A stretch of DNA of 64,000 nucleotides, taken from the NCBI RefSeq assembly GCF_002259485.1, contig NZ_NPGA01000009.1:372001-436000 (forward strand), written 5' to 3'. The stretch is from Rhodococcus sp. 14-1411-2a. GTDB lineage: Bacteria > Actinomycetota > Actinomycetes > Mycobacteriales > Mycobacteriaceae. Both the position numbers and the translations under genes were made by a program. Shown here in pieces: positions 1-7,170 of the stretch. Position 1 is the first letter of the stretch; each line of letters starts with the position of its first letter. The notes beneath the pieces are model-generated. The model was given only the letters and a program-made list of their open reading frames with translations, was not told the origin of the DNA and did not search any database.

Positions 1-1
1 G

Positions 2-250
2 GGTGAGACCGTCACCGAACCCGCGGTGCGCGTCGAGATCGTCGACGCCGTCGGCGCGGGCGACTGTTTCTGCGGTACCTACATCGCCTTCGTCGACGCA
101 GGCACACCGCCGGCCGACTCGGCACGTCTCGCGGGAGTGTCGGCAGCCCTCGCCTGCGCCACCCCCGGGCCACGCGGCTGCCCCAGCCTCACCGAACTGA
201 CCGAATTCACCTCCACGCACGCACCATTCGACCTCCAGGAGATCCCATGA
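2..250 (+). CDS. PfkB/ribokinase-family sugar kinase, C-terminal part (5' end outside window)
   Basis: Only the last 82 or so codons are present, and the frame is open from the window edge. The motif DAVGAGDCFCGTY is the second PfkB signature (DTxGAGD type), which supplies the anion hole and catalytic Asp. The family phosphorylates sugars and nucleosides with ATP in the cytoplasm. The stop overlaps the start of the downstream sugar-binding lipoprotein (ATGA), so the kinase probably phosphorylates the compound brought in by that importer. The substrate cannot be read from this fragment. Confidence 0.85.
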   Translation, partial: GETVTEPAVRVEIVDAVGAGDCFCGTYIAFVDAGTPPADSARLAGVSAALACATPGPRGCPSLTELTEFTSTHAPFDLQEIP

Positions 251-1260
251 TCAAACGCGCACTCCCTCTCGTTCTCGGTGCTGCCGTGGCGCTGACGCTC
301 ACGTCCTGCGATTCCGCCGCTCCCAGCGATACCGCCGGTGGGACCGACGTGGCCGCGTCGTCGATCCCCGAGCCCACCCGCGTCGCCGAAACCTGCGAGG
401 GCAACAACGGCACCCTCAAGATCGGGCTGGTGACGATCAACCTTCAGGCCCTGTTCTTCAACCAGATCAACAACGCAGCTCAGAACGTGGCCGATCAGGC
501 CGGTGTCGATCTCCAGATCATCAGCGGCAACGACGATTCCGTCACACAGGCCAACGCGTTCGACAACCTCATCGCCTCCGGAGTCGACGCCATCATCGTC
601 GACGCGATCGACACCGACGGAATCAAGCCGTCCGTGGCCAAGGCAGCTGCCGCGGGCATCCCCGTCGTCGCCGTCGACGCCACCGTCGACGATCCGGCCA
701 TCTCCACCCAGGTGGGCACCGCCAACGCCGAGGGCGGGGCGCAGATCGGCGACACCCTGGCCGAGCTCGCGAACGACACCGGCACAGTCGGTATCGTCGG
801 CGCGCTCAACAGCACCATCCAGCTCGAACGCCAGAAGGGCTTCACCGACACCGTCTCCGCCGCAGGCATGACCGTCGGAACGGTGGTCGACGGTCGCAAC
901 ATCCAGGAGAACGCGCAGACCGCCGCGGAGAACCTGCTCACCGGTAATCCGGACATGGAATACGTCTACGCCACCGGCGAACCCGCGCTCATCGGTCTCG
1001 TTGCCGCAGTGAACAGTCAGAGCGCACAGGACCGGGTCAAGGCCGTCGGATGGGACCTGTCGGATCAGGCCGTCACCGCGCTCCAGGCCGGCTGGCTGGA
1101 AGGCGTCGTACAGCAGAACACCTTCGAATTCGGTTACGAGGCAATGAATGCCGCCATCGACCTCGGCTGCGGACGCACCGCCCCCGCAGACATCCCTGTC
1201 CCGACGCAGATCGTCACCCCGGCGAACGTCGGCGACTACATGTACTACCTGGAGAAGTAG
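247..1260 (+). CDS. Ribose-type ABC transporter substrate-binding lipoprotein
   Basis: This 337-residue protein starts with a lipoprotein signal peptide whose lipobox ends in LTSC near residue 20, so it should be anchored outside the membrane. The rest has the periplasmic-binding type 1 (RbsB-like) pattern: an LKIGLVTINLQALFFNQ first strand, then DNLIASGVDAIIVDAID, then a hinge region ending ...GVVQQNTFEFGY. It would capture a sugar or sugar-like compound for the permease and ATPase encoded directly downstream. The start overlaps the kinase stop by four bases, indicating translational coupling. Ligand identity is unknown. Confidence 0.9.
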   Translation: MIKRALPLVLGAAVALTLTSCDSAAPSDTAGGTDVAASSIPEPTRVAETCEGNNGTLKIGLVTINLQALFFNQINNAAQNVADQAGVDLQIISGNDDSVTQANAFDNLIASGVDAIIVDAIDTDGIKPSVAKAAAAGIPVVAVDATVDDPAISTQVGTANAEGGAQIGDTLAELANDTGTVGIVGALNSTIQLERQKGFTDTVSAAGMTVGTVVDGRNIQENAQTAAENLLTGNPDMEYVYATGEPALIGLVAAVNSQSAQDRVKAVGWDLSDQAVTALQAGWLEGVVQQNTFEFGYEAMNAAIDLGCGRTAPADIPVPTQIVTPANVGDYMYYLEK

Positions 1261-1264
1261 AGCC

Positions 1265-2050
1265 ATGACACAACAGCTTTCACCGGATCCACCCCTGATC
1301 GAACTCTCCGGAATCACCAAGTCGTACGGCCCGGTCAAATCACTCCGCGGAGTCGATCTCAGGCTCGGACGCGGCGAGGTACTCGGAGTCGTCGGAGACA
1401 ACGGCGCCGGCAAGTCGACGCTCATGAAAATCCTTGCCGGCGCCGTTCAACACGACGGCGGTGAGATGCGCGTCGACGGCAACCCGGTGCGCTTCTCGAC
1501 GCCGCTCGACGCACAGCAGAAGAAGATCGGCATCGTGTACCAGGATCTCGCCCTGTGCGACACCCTCGACGTCGCCAGCAACCTGTTCCTCGGGCGCGAG
1601 CCCAGGAAGGGCCCGTTCCTCGACCGGCACGGCATGCACGAGCGGGCCGCGAAGATCCTGGCGGACCTGCACGTGAAGGTGAAGTCGACGTACCAGGAGA
1701 TCGGGCAGCTCTCGGGCGGACAACGTCAGACCGTCGCCATCGCCCGCGCCGTGTCGTTCCGTCCCGACGTGCTGATCCTCGACGAGCCAACGGCGGCACT
1801 GGCCGTCGCCGAGGTGGAGTCGGTACTGAAACTCATCACGGACGTCGCGGCCCAGGGCGTCGGCGTCATCCTCGTGACGCACCGACTGCAGGACCTGTTC
1901 CGCGTCTGCGACCGCATCACCGTCATGTACGAGGGCCAGAGCGTCGACGACGTCCCCATCGGGGACCTGAACATCGAATCCCTCGTCGGCCTCATCACCC
2001 GTACCCCGGTACCCACGCACTCCACGTCCCGGCCGGGAGGCCCATCATGA
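1265..2050 (+). CDS. Sugar ABC transporter ATP-binding protein (single-cassette RbsA type)
   Basis: The protein is 261 residues with one complete ABC cassette: Walker A GDNGAGKST near residue 40, an LSGGQ signature, Walker B VLILDEPT and the H-loop VTHR. Classical RbsA has two fused cassettes of about 500 residues. This is a one-cassette form, as in several actinobacterial and FrcA-type sugar importers, and would work as a homodimer. The ATG at 1265 follows the binding-protein stop by four bases. An earlier in-frame start lies inside the preceding gene and is not credible. Its 3' end overlaps the permease start (ATGA). Confidence 0.92.
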   Translation: MTQQLSPDPPLIELSGITKSYGPVKSLRGVDLRLGRGEVLGVVGDNGAGKSTLMKILAGAVQHDGGEMRVDGNPVRFSTPLDAQQKKIGIVYQDLALCDTLDVASNLFLGREPRKGPFLDRHGMHERAAKILADLHVKVKSTYQEIGQLSGGQRQTVAIARAVSFRPDVLILDEPTAALAVAEVESVLKLITDVAAQGVGVILVTHRLQDLFRVCDRITVMYEGQSVDDVPIGDLNIESLVGLITRTPVPTHSTSRPGGPS

Positions 2051-3081
2051 CGATTCTCGACAAGAACGCTCCACCCAGCGTGGAGAAGCTCGCCAGCAGA
2101 CCCACCCTGTGGCAGCAGGCGAACAAACCGACGCTGGCAATGCTGGCCGTCACCGTCGCTGTCGCCGCGATCTTCTCGGTCACCACATCGTCGTTCCTGA
2201 CGTTCACCAACATCTCGAACCTCGCCACGCAGATCGCTCCGGTTCTGATCATCGCCGTCGCCATGACGTTCGTGATCACCACCGGTCAGATCGATCTCTC
2301 CGTCGGGGCCACGGTGGCGTTCGTCGCCGCGATGAGCGCCGAGCTGATCCAGGCCGGCGTCGACTCCTCGGTGGTCTTCGTGGCAGCGCCCTTGATGGGG
2401 GCCGCGTGGGGTCTGGTCAACGGTTGGCTCGCTGCCTACCAGGGCATTCCACCGTTCATCGTCACCCTCGCGACGCTGTCCATCATTCGCGGCATCGCCC
2501 TGTACCGCACCGAGGGATTCTCCGTCCCGATCACTCCCGGTACGGCGTTCGCCAAGCTGGGCACCGCATCGTGGCTCGGGTTCTCGGCCAGCGCCTGGAT
2601 CGCCCTCGGCGTGGTGATCATCGGTGCAATCACCCTCAACCGCACTCGATTCGGCCGCTACGTCACCGGGATCGGCTCCAACGTCGAATCCGTTCGCCGC
2701 TCGGGCGTCAACACTCGCCGGGTGCTGATGATGACGTTGGTGTTCACCGGTCTCGCCGCGGGCATCGCCGGACTTCTCATTGCAGCCCGGCTGGGATCCG
2801 GATCGGCCAACTCCGCCAACGGATTCGAGCTCACCGTCATCACCGCGGTGGTACTCGGTGGCACCAACCTCTTCGGTGGACGCGGCACCGTGATCGGAAC
2901 CGTCATCGGCGCGGTCCTCACCGGCATCATCGCGAACGGCCTCACCCTGCTGGGCGTCAGTCCATTCCTGACTCCCATCATCACCGGTGTCGTTCTGCTG
3001 ATGGCGATCTGGATCAACATGCGCGGACATTCCCTGGCCTCGCTGTTCAAGCACCTGCAGAGTGCACCGGGGAAGCAATGA
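2047..3081 (+). CDS. Ribose-type ABC transporter permease
   Basis: A 344-residue RbsC/BPD_transp_2-family membrane protein with about eight to ten hydrophobic segments. The motif VITTGQIDLSVGATVAF near residues 75-90 is typical of sugar permeases of this class, and the EAA-like stretch falls around GRYVTGIGSNVESVRRSGV. It forms the channel for the solute delivered by the lipoprotein at 247. Both ends overlap the neighbouring genes by four bases, so the importer and the next enzyme are translated as one unit. Confidence 0.92.
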   Translation: MTILDKNAPPSVEKLASRPTLWQQANKPTLAMLAVTVAVAAIFSVTTSSFLTFTNISNLATQIAPVLIIAVAMTFVITTGQIDLSVGATVAFVAAMSAELIQAGVDSSVVFVAAPLMGAAWGLVNGWLAAYQGIPPFIVTLATLSIIRGIALYRTEGFSVPITPGTAFAKLGTASWLGFSASAWIALGVVIIGAITLNRTRFGRYVTGIGSNVESVRRSGVNTRRVLMMTLVFTGLAAGIAGLLIAARLGSGSANSANGFELTVITAVVLGGTNLFGGRGTVIGTVIGAVLTGIIANGLTLLGVSPFLTPIITGVVLLMAIWINMRGHSLASLFKHLQSAPGKQ

Positions 3082-4109
3082 TCGTCACCACCGTCACCGG
3101 AGCGATCGAATCCGATCGGCTCGGACTCGTCCTGCCGCACGAACACCTGCACAACGACGCTTCCGTCGCCTACTCACCGTCGCCGGATCCTGTTGTCGCG
3201 CAGATCCTCGCCGGCCCGGTCGCGTCGGAGAACGCGTGGCTGTTGCACGACAACCCGTACCACAGTGCCGACAACTGCCGAGTCGACGATGCAGCCGGCG
3301 TTCTCGACGAGCTGAAGACGTTCGCAGACAACGGAGGAACGACGATCGTCGACCTGACACCCCCGGGTATCGGCCGTCGACCACAGATTCTCGCCGACTA
3401 CTCACGCCGGTCCGGTGTTCGGGTCGTCATGGGCTCGGGCTGGTATCTCGAGTCGACGCATCCGCCCGAAGTGGCCGCAGTCGGCATCGACACCCTCGCC
3501 GCGTCGCTCATCTCCGAGTTCACCGCCGATACGGATGCGCCGAAGCCAGGCGTGATCGGCGAGATCGGAATCTCACCGTCGTTCACCGAGAACGAGGCGA
3601 AAGCGCTTCGCGCAGCATGCGTCGCTCAGCGGGAGGTGAACGTGCCCCTGTTCGTTCATCTTCCGGGTTGGAAGCGCTACGGACCGGCGGTGCTCGATAT
3701 CGTTCTGGACGAGATGGGTGTCGATCCAGGCGCGGTGGTGCTGTGCCACATGGACCCGTCGGGCAACGATCCCGACTACCAGTGCGCGCTCGCCGATCGC
3801 GGGGTCTTCCTCGAATTCGACATGATCGGTATGCCCTTCGAGTTTCCCGGGGAGGGGCAGTCGCCGCCGCCCGCCGAGACTGCCCTCGCCGTTGTGGGTC
3901 TGGTCGGTGGCGGATACGGAGCGCAACTCCTCCTCAGCCACGACCTGTTCCTCAAATCGATGCTGCGTAAGTACGGAGGCAACGGATTGGCCTATGTGCC
4001 CGTCTCTTTCGCCGCTCGGCTGGTTCGCAACGGACTGGATCCGCAGCGCGTGTCCTCAATCATGCAAGACAACCCGAGGTCGCTCTTCGAGCAGGCCGGA
4101 AAAGGATAG
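3078..4109 (+). CDS. Phosphotriesterase-family metal-dependent hydrolase (probable lactonase or esterase)
   Basis: A 343-residue amidohydrolase-fold protein of the PTE/PHP family. The binuclear metal ligands can be placed: His21 and His23 in PHEHLH, Glu162 in GVIGEIG (the bridging position, Glu as in E. coli PHP rather than a carboxylated Lys), His194 in FVHLPGW, His224 in LCHMDPS and Asp289 in LSHDLF. Known relatives in sugar operons hydrolyse lactones or phosphoesters. Its place between an importer and a GATase1-like gene suggests it opens a ring or ester in the imported compound. The substrate is not determined. Confidence 0.85.
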   Translation: MIVTTVTGAIESDRLGLVLPHEHLHNDASVAYSPSPDPVVAQILAGPVASENAWLLHDNPYHSADNCRVDDAAGVLDELKTFADNGGTTIVDLTPPGIGRRPQILADYSRRSGVRVVMGSGWYLESTHPPEVAAVGIDTLAASLISEFTADTDAPKPGVIGEIGISPSFTENEAKALRAACVAQREVNVPLFVHLPGWKRYGPAVLDIVLDEMGVDPGAVVLCHMDPSGNDPDYQCALADRGVFLEFDMIGMPFEFPGEGQSPPPAETALAVVGLVGGGYGAQLLLSHDLFLKSMLRKYGGNGLAYVPVSFAARLVRNGLDPQRVSSIMQDNPRSLFEQAGKG

Positions 4110-4118
4110 AGAAGCGTC

Positions 4119-4871
4119 ATGGGTAAGAAAGTTCTGATCGCCGGTGAAAGCTGGATGACGTCGTCCACCCACGTCAAGGGTGTCGACGAGTTCACCGTGC
4201 ATTCCTACGTCGAAGGCGTCGGCCCACTGCGGGACGCGCTCGCCTCCCGTGGGCACGAGGTGGTGCACATGCCGGCGCACCTGGTACCCACCCAGTTCCC
4301 CGGTAACGCAGATGCGCTGTCGGAGTTCGACGTGGTGGTGCTCTCCGATATCGGTGCCAACTCGATTCAATTGGCACCCAATGTTTTCGACCGCTTCCAG
4401 GCGGGCGAGGATCGATTGGTCGAGCTTCGGAACTGGGTGCACGACGGCGGTGCGCTGATGATGATCGGCGGATACCTCTCGTTCTCCGGGTTTCAGGCTC
4501 GGGCCGCGTTCCGGCAGACGGCCCTCGCCGACGCACTGCCGGTGACGATGCTCCCGGAAGACGACCGGGTGGAGACGCCCGGTGGAATGATTCCCGTCGT
4601 CGTCGACGGCACCCACCCCACCGTGAGCGGCAGCGGCACCGAGTGGCCTGCCCTGCTCGGCTACAACCGAGTGATCGCCAAGGACGGGGTTGCCGTACCG
4701 GCCACCATCAACGGTGATCCGCTGGTGGCGGCGGGCGCCTACGGCAAGGGCCGCTCCGCAGTGTTCACCTCGGACTGCTCACCGCACTGGGCACCGCCGG
4801 AGTTCTGCGAACAATGGCTCGGATACACGAATCTGTTCGACGGCCTGATCACCTGGTTGTCCGAAAAGTGA
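4119..4871 (+). CDS. GATase1-like domain protein (DUF1355/STM3548-like)
   Basis: A 250-residue soluble protein with the class I glutamine-amidotransferase-like fold of the PF07090 type: KVLIAGESWMTSST at the N terminus, then EFDVVVLSDIGANS, then GGALMMIGGYLSFSGFQ. The usual GATase nucleophile Cys is not in the elbow position (GGYLSF), so ordinary glutaminase activity is doubtful. In enterobacteria, members of this family sit beside phosphotriesterase-like genes, as here. It is probably a hydrolase or carbohydrate-binding accessory enzyme of the pathway. Its function is otherwise unknown. Confidence 0.75.
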   Translation: MGKKVLIAGESWMTSSTHVKGVDEFTVHSYVEGVGPLRDALASRGHEVVHMPAHLVPTQFPGNADALSEFDVVVLSDIGANSIQLAPNVFDRFQAGEDRLVELRNWVHDGGALMMIGGYLSFSGFQARAAFRQTALADALPVTMLPEDDRVETPGGMIPVVVDGTHPTVSGSGTEWPALLGYNRVIAKDGVAVPATINGDPLVAAGAYGKGRSAVFTSDCSPHWAPPEFCEQWLGYTNLFDGLITWLSEK

Positions 4872-5521
4872 CTCGCTCCGCCGAACTGACTGCGCGGCAG
4901 CATCGCAATCTTGCTGCCGCGCAGCGTGTCCGCTTCATCACCGACTCGATCGACGGCACGTTGCGCGACGACGACTTTCGGCGCTACCTGGTGATCGAGG
5001 AAGCATTCGTGCTCACCGCGGTGCGCATTCTCGGGCTCGTGGTCGCGGAGTCGACGTCGTTGGACGACGCCACCGATCACGTGACGTCATTGTCCAACCT
5101 CGTCGGCGAGCAGCGCGAATATTTCGCCGGACTACGCGAGCAGTTTCCGTACGACGGTGACGTGGACGAATTGATCGAGAGCTCGTCCGTTCTGTCGAAC
5201 TACGCACTGGGACTTGCCCGTAAGGACGGTAGAGCCGCAGCTCTGGTCGCAATGTTCGCCGCCGAGACCCTGTATCTGTCCTGGTGCCGCGCTGCGATGG
5301 ACAGATCTGTCGATCGTGAACCGGCACTGCAGGAGTGGATCGAGATGCACACCCGCCCCGCGTTCGTCGCGCAGGTGGACGCGTTGGCCCGAGAAGTCGA
5401 CGCGATGGACGAGGTGGACGACGCGACCCTGGACGCGTGGTTCGTCGGAATGTTGGCTGCCGAGATGGAATTTCACGACGCCGCGATTACCCACGACAGT
5501 GGTGTGGACAAGCGCCACTGA
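4868..5521 (+). CDS. TenA/thiaminase II-like family protein
   Basis: The GTG at 4868 overlaps the previous stop (GTGA) and gives 217 residues, the usual TenA length. The all-helical heme-oxygenase-like pattern is visible: RHYLVIEEAFVL-like helix (RRYLVIEEAFVL), then REYFAGLREQF, then ETLYLSWCRAAMD, whose Cys matches the catalytic Cys region of TenA. Classical TenA hydrolyses aminopyrimidines in thiamine salvage. TenA-like proteins without a thiamine context often act on other amines. Placement at the end of a sugar-import operon favours the latter. The 3' end runs into palindromic repeat copy 1. Confidence 0.75.
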   Translation: MTRSAELTARQHRNLAAAQRVRFITDSIDGTLRDDDFRRYLVIEEAFVLTAVRILGLVVAESTSLDDATDHVTSLSNLVGEQREYFAGLREQFPYDGDVDELIESSSVLSNYALGLARKDGRAAALVAMFAAETLYLSWCRAAMDRSVDREPALQEWIEMHTRPAFVAQVDALAREVDAMDEVDDATLDAWFVGMLAAEMEFHDAAITHDSGVDKRH

Positions 5522-5541
5522 AGGCACCTATCCGCACCACT
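5498..5541. repeat. Large intergenic palindrome, copy 1 (degenerate)
   Basis: Arms at 5498-5516 and 5523-5541 pair imperfectly. The element overlaps the last codons of the TenA-like gene and ends next to the GCCGCAGGC block that precedes the hsp20 stop. It belongs to the same family as copies at 6108, 7116 and 62133. Its position between converging genes suggests a bidirectional terminator role. Confidence 0.7.
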
Positions 5542-5552
5542 GCCGCAGGCGC

Positions 5553-5993
5553 TCAGCTTGTCTGAGTCTCGATGGTTCGTTGCGTGTTGTCGTGGGCGAT
5601 CTCGATCTTGCGTGGCTTGGCCCGCTCCGCCAGCGGGATGGTGACCGTCAGGACGCCGTTGTCGTAGGACGCCGAGATCTTCTCCGCGTCGACCCCGTCA
5701 CCGAGCGAGAGCTGGCGTCGATACGTTCCGGCAAATCGTTCCGACGAAAGCCACTGCACGCCATCACTGGTGGGTGCGGTTCGATGCGCGGTCAACGTGA
5801 GAGTGCCGCGATCGACGTCGACATCGATCGAGCCCGGATCGACACCCGGGAGGTCCGCGTTGAGGACGTAGTGATCATCGAGCTTGTAGAGGTCCATAGG
5901 CATGAACCTGGGTGCACGGTCCGAACCACTGGTCGCGCCGAGCATCCCGGCAGCAATCGAGTCGAGGTCACGGAACGGATCGAAGCGAAGCAC
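5553..5993 (-). CDS. hsp20: Small heat-shock protein Hsp20 (alpha-crystallin domain)
   Basis: A 146-residue sHsp, an ATP-independent holdase that forms oligomers and binds unfolding proteins. It starts MLRFDPFRDLDS, and the alpha-crystallin domain covers about residues 40-130, with DLPGVDPGSIDVDVD and the C-terminal signature region NGVLTVTIPLAE. The GTG at 5991-5993 is chosen because AGGAGG lies eight bases upstream. The GTG at 6000-6002 would sit inside that ribosome-binding site. A CIRCE element about 70 bases upstream indicates HrcA repression and heat induction. Confidence 0.93.
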   Translation of the reverse strand: MLRFDPFRDLDSIAAGMLGATSGSDRAPRFMPMDLYKLDDHYVLNADLPGVDPGSIDVDVDRGTLTLTAHRTAPTSDGVQWLSSERFAGTYRRQLSLGDGVDAEKISASYDNGVLTVTIPLAERAKPRKIEIAHDNTQRTIETQTS

Positions 5994-6063
5994 AGCAACC
6001 ACCTCCTGAACGACGATGCGCCCGCCCCTGTGGCGGCCGCGTCTTCACTGTGCGAGACCCAAA

Positions 6064-6090
6064 TTAGCACTCTCCGCCCACGAGTGCCAA
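6064..6090 (-). promoter_or_regulatory. CIRCE operator (HrcA site) upstream of hsp20
   Basis: The sequence is TTAGCACTC, nine spacer bases, then GAGTGCCAA. This matches the CIRCE consensus (TTAGCACTC-N9-GAGTGCTAA) with one mismatch and the exact spacer length. It lies in the leader of the hsp20 gene. HrcA is the established repressor for this site. The hrcA gene itself is not in the window. Confidence 0.92.
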
Positions 6091-6107
6091 GAGGGAATTT
6101 GCTCCGC

Positions 6108-6151
6108 AGTGGTGTGGCCGAGTGCCGCCCAGGGCACTCGACCACACCACT
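6108..6151. repeat. Large intergenic palindrome, copy 2
   Basis: Nineteen-base arms at 6108-6126 and 6133-6151 pair with one mismatch around the six-base loop GCCCAG. Together with the adjacent GCCGCAGGC block, the element immediately follows (on the minus strand) the stop codon of the thiolase relic. The arms differ from copy 3 at paired positions in a compensating way, which supports a conserved hairpin. Confidence 0.8.
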
Positions 6152-6162
6152 GCCGCAGGCAC

Positions 6163-6303
6163 TTACAGCCGTTCGATGATGGTTGCGTTCGAGAGTCCTC
6201 CCGCTTCGCACATCGACTGCAGGCCGAATCGCTGCTCACGTTCGGCGAGGGCGTGAACCATCGTCGTCATGATGCGCGCACCGCTGCCGCCGCCGTCCTC
6301 GAT
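6163..6303 (-). pseudogene. Thiolase (acetyl-CoA C-acyltransferase) C-terminal relic
   Basis: Reading the minus strand from 6303 to the TAA at 6163-6165 gives 46 codons including GGGSGARIMTTMVHALAER, then GLQSMCEAGG and LSNATIIERL. This is the C-terminal end of a thiolase, with the CxGGG-type active-site loop (MCEAGGLSNA). The frame is closed upstream by a TAG at 6304-6306, and no further thiolase sequence is seen before the VOC gene. About 340 N-terminal residues are missing. Most likely it is the remnant of a deleted fadA-type gene. It is distinct from the intact fadA2 at 48953. Confidence 0.85.
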
Positions 6304-6424
6304 CTACAGAACGGGCCGGATCGTAATCGTCTGGCGTTGTGCGATGCCCAGTGATGCGGTCAACTGTTTCTGCAGGATCGACCCGATCAGCAATGGTGCA
6401 GCACTCCAAGGAGACGACCCGATC

Positions 6425-6820
6425 ATGAACATTTCGGTACATCAAGTGGTCCTCGACTGCACCGACACCCGTGAGTCCGCCGAGTTCTACCGGCAACTAC
6501 TCGGATTCGAATACGTCCCCGGCTACGCCGAACCGATCAATCCGGATTGGCTCGCGATCACCGCACCCGACGGTTCGTGGCGTATCGCGTTTCAGCAGGT
6601 CGGCGCACTTCCGGCCGCAACATGGCCGGACGGCGAACACCCTCAGATGTTGCACCTGGACTTCCGCGTCGACACTGTCGCGCAACTCGACAAAGAGCAT
6701 TCGCGTGCAACGGGTTTGGGAGCTACTCTGCTTCGGGATCTGCACGACGACCCGGTGGAGCCGATCCGAATCTATGCCGACCCGGCCGGCCATCCATTCT
6801 GCATCTTCGTGGGTGGATGA
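6425..6820 (+). CDS. VOC-family (glyoxalase/dioxygenase-like) protein
   Basis: A 131-residue single-domain protein with the vicinal-oxygen-chelate beta-alpha-beta-beta-beta layout: ISVHQVVLDCTDTRESAEFYRQ-type start (ISVHQVVLDC, then ESAEFYRQLLGFE), an HPQMLHLDFRVD middle and PIRIYADPAGHPFCIFVG at the end. Candidate metal ligands are His in VHQVVLD and the HLDF region. Such small proteins act as lyases, dioxygenases or antibiotic-binding proteins, and the exact reaction cannot be assigned. The ATG at 6425 is preceded by a GGAGACGA-like ribosome-binding site. An earlier in-frame start runs through the thiolase relic and is rejected. Confidence 0.85.
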   Translation: MNISVHQVVLDCTDTRESAEFYRQLLGFEYVPGYAEPINPDWLAITAPDGSWRIAFQQVGALPAATWPDGEHPQMLHLDFRVDTVAQLDKEHSRATGLGATLLRDLHDDPVEPIRIYADPAGHPFCIFVGG

Positions 6821-6840
6821 ACCCAGCGCACCGTCTCGCG

Positions 6841-6925
6841 GCCGATCGGCTCCCCACATTCGGATACCCGACGCCCATCGGAGTCAGAAATCCCAAACTG
6901 AGGAGCCGATCCGCGGCAGAGGCCG
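6841..6925. repeat. 85-bp palindromic repeat, copy A
   Basis: This unit matches 7014-7098 at 81 of 85 positions. Its ends form an inverted pair (GATCGGCTCC and GGAGCCGATC), so it can fold on itself. It lies just after the VOC stop, in a 350-base stretch (6821-7170) that holds no gene and consists almost entirely of palindromes. Confidence 0.85.
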
Positions 6926-6937
6926 GGTGAGCACGTC

Positions 6938-6997
6938 TACGCCCCTCGCATGGATTCACGCCCGCTACAGGGGGTGCGGATTCCAACGAAGGGCGTA
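6938..6997. repeat. Imperfect palindrome between the two 85-bp repeats
   Basis: The ends TACGCCC and GGGCGTA are complementary, with further partial pairing inside (TCGCATGGA with TTCCAACGA). It appears once in the window. Together with the flanking 85-bp copies it makes a run of stacked hairpin-forming elements. Confidence 0.55.
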
Positions 6998-7013
6998 TTT
7001 ACCGCTAGGCCCT

Positions 7014-7098
7014 GCCGATCAGCTCCCCACATTCGGATACCCGACGCCGATCGGAGTCAGAAATCCAAAACTGGGGAGCCGATCCGCGGCAGAGGCCG
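7014..7098. repeat. 85-bp palindromic repeat, copy B
   Basis: Second copy of the element at 6841, in the same orientation, differing at four positions. The terminal inverted pair is kept apart from one G-to-A change in the left arm (GATCAGCTCC). Confidence 0.85.
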
Positions 7099-7115
7099 AA
7101 CCAACTAAGCCGCCG

Positions 7116-7159
7116 AGTGGTGTGATTGAGTGCCGCCCAGGGCACTTAATCACACCACT
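7116..7159. repeat. Large intergenic palindrome, copy 3
   Basis: Nineteen-base arms at 7116-7134 and 7141-7159 pair with one G-T type mismatch around the same GCCCAG loop as copy 2. It ends at a GCCACAGGC block next to the HadA/HadB stop (7171), so it probably serves as that gene's terminator. Confidence 0.8.
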
Positions 7160-7170
7160 GCCACAGGCAT

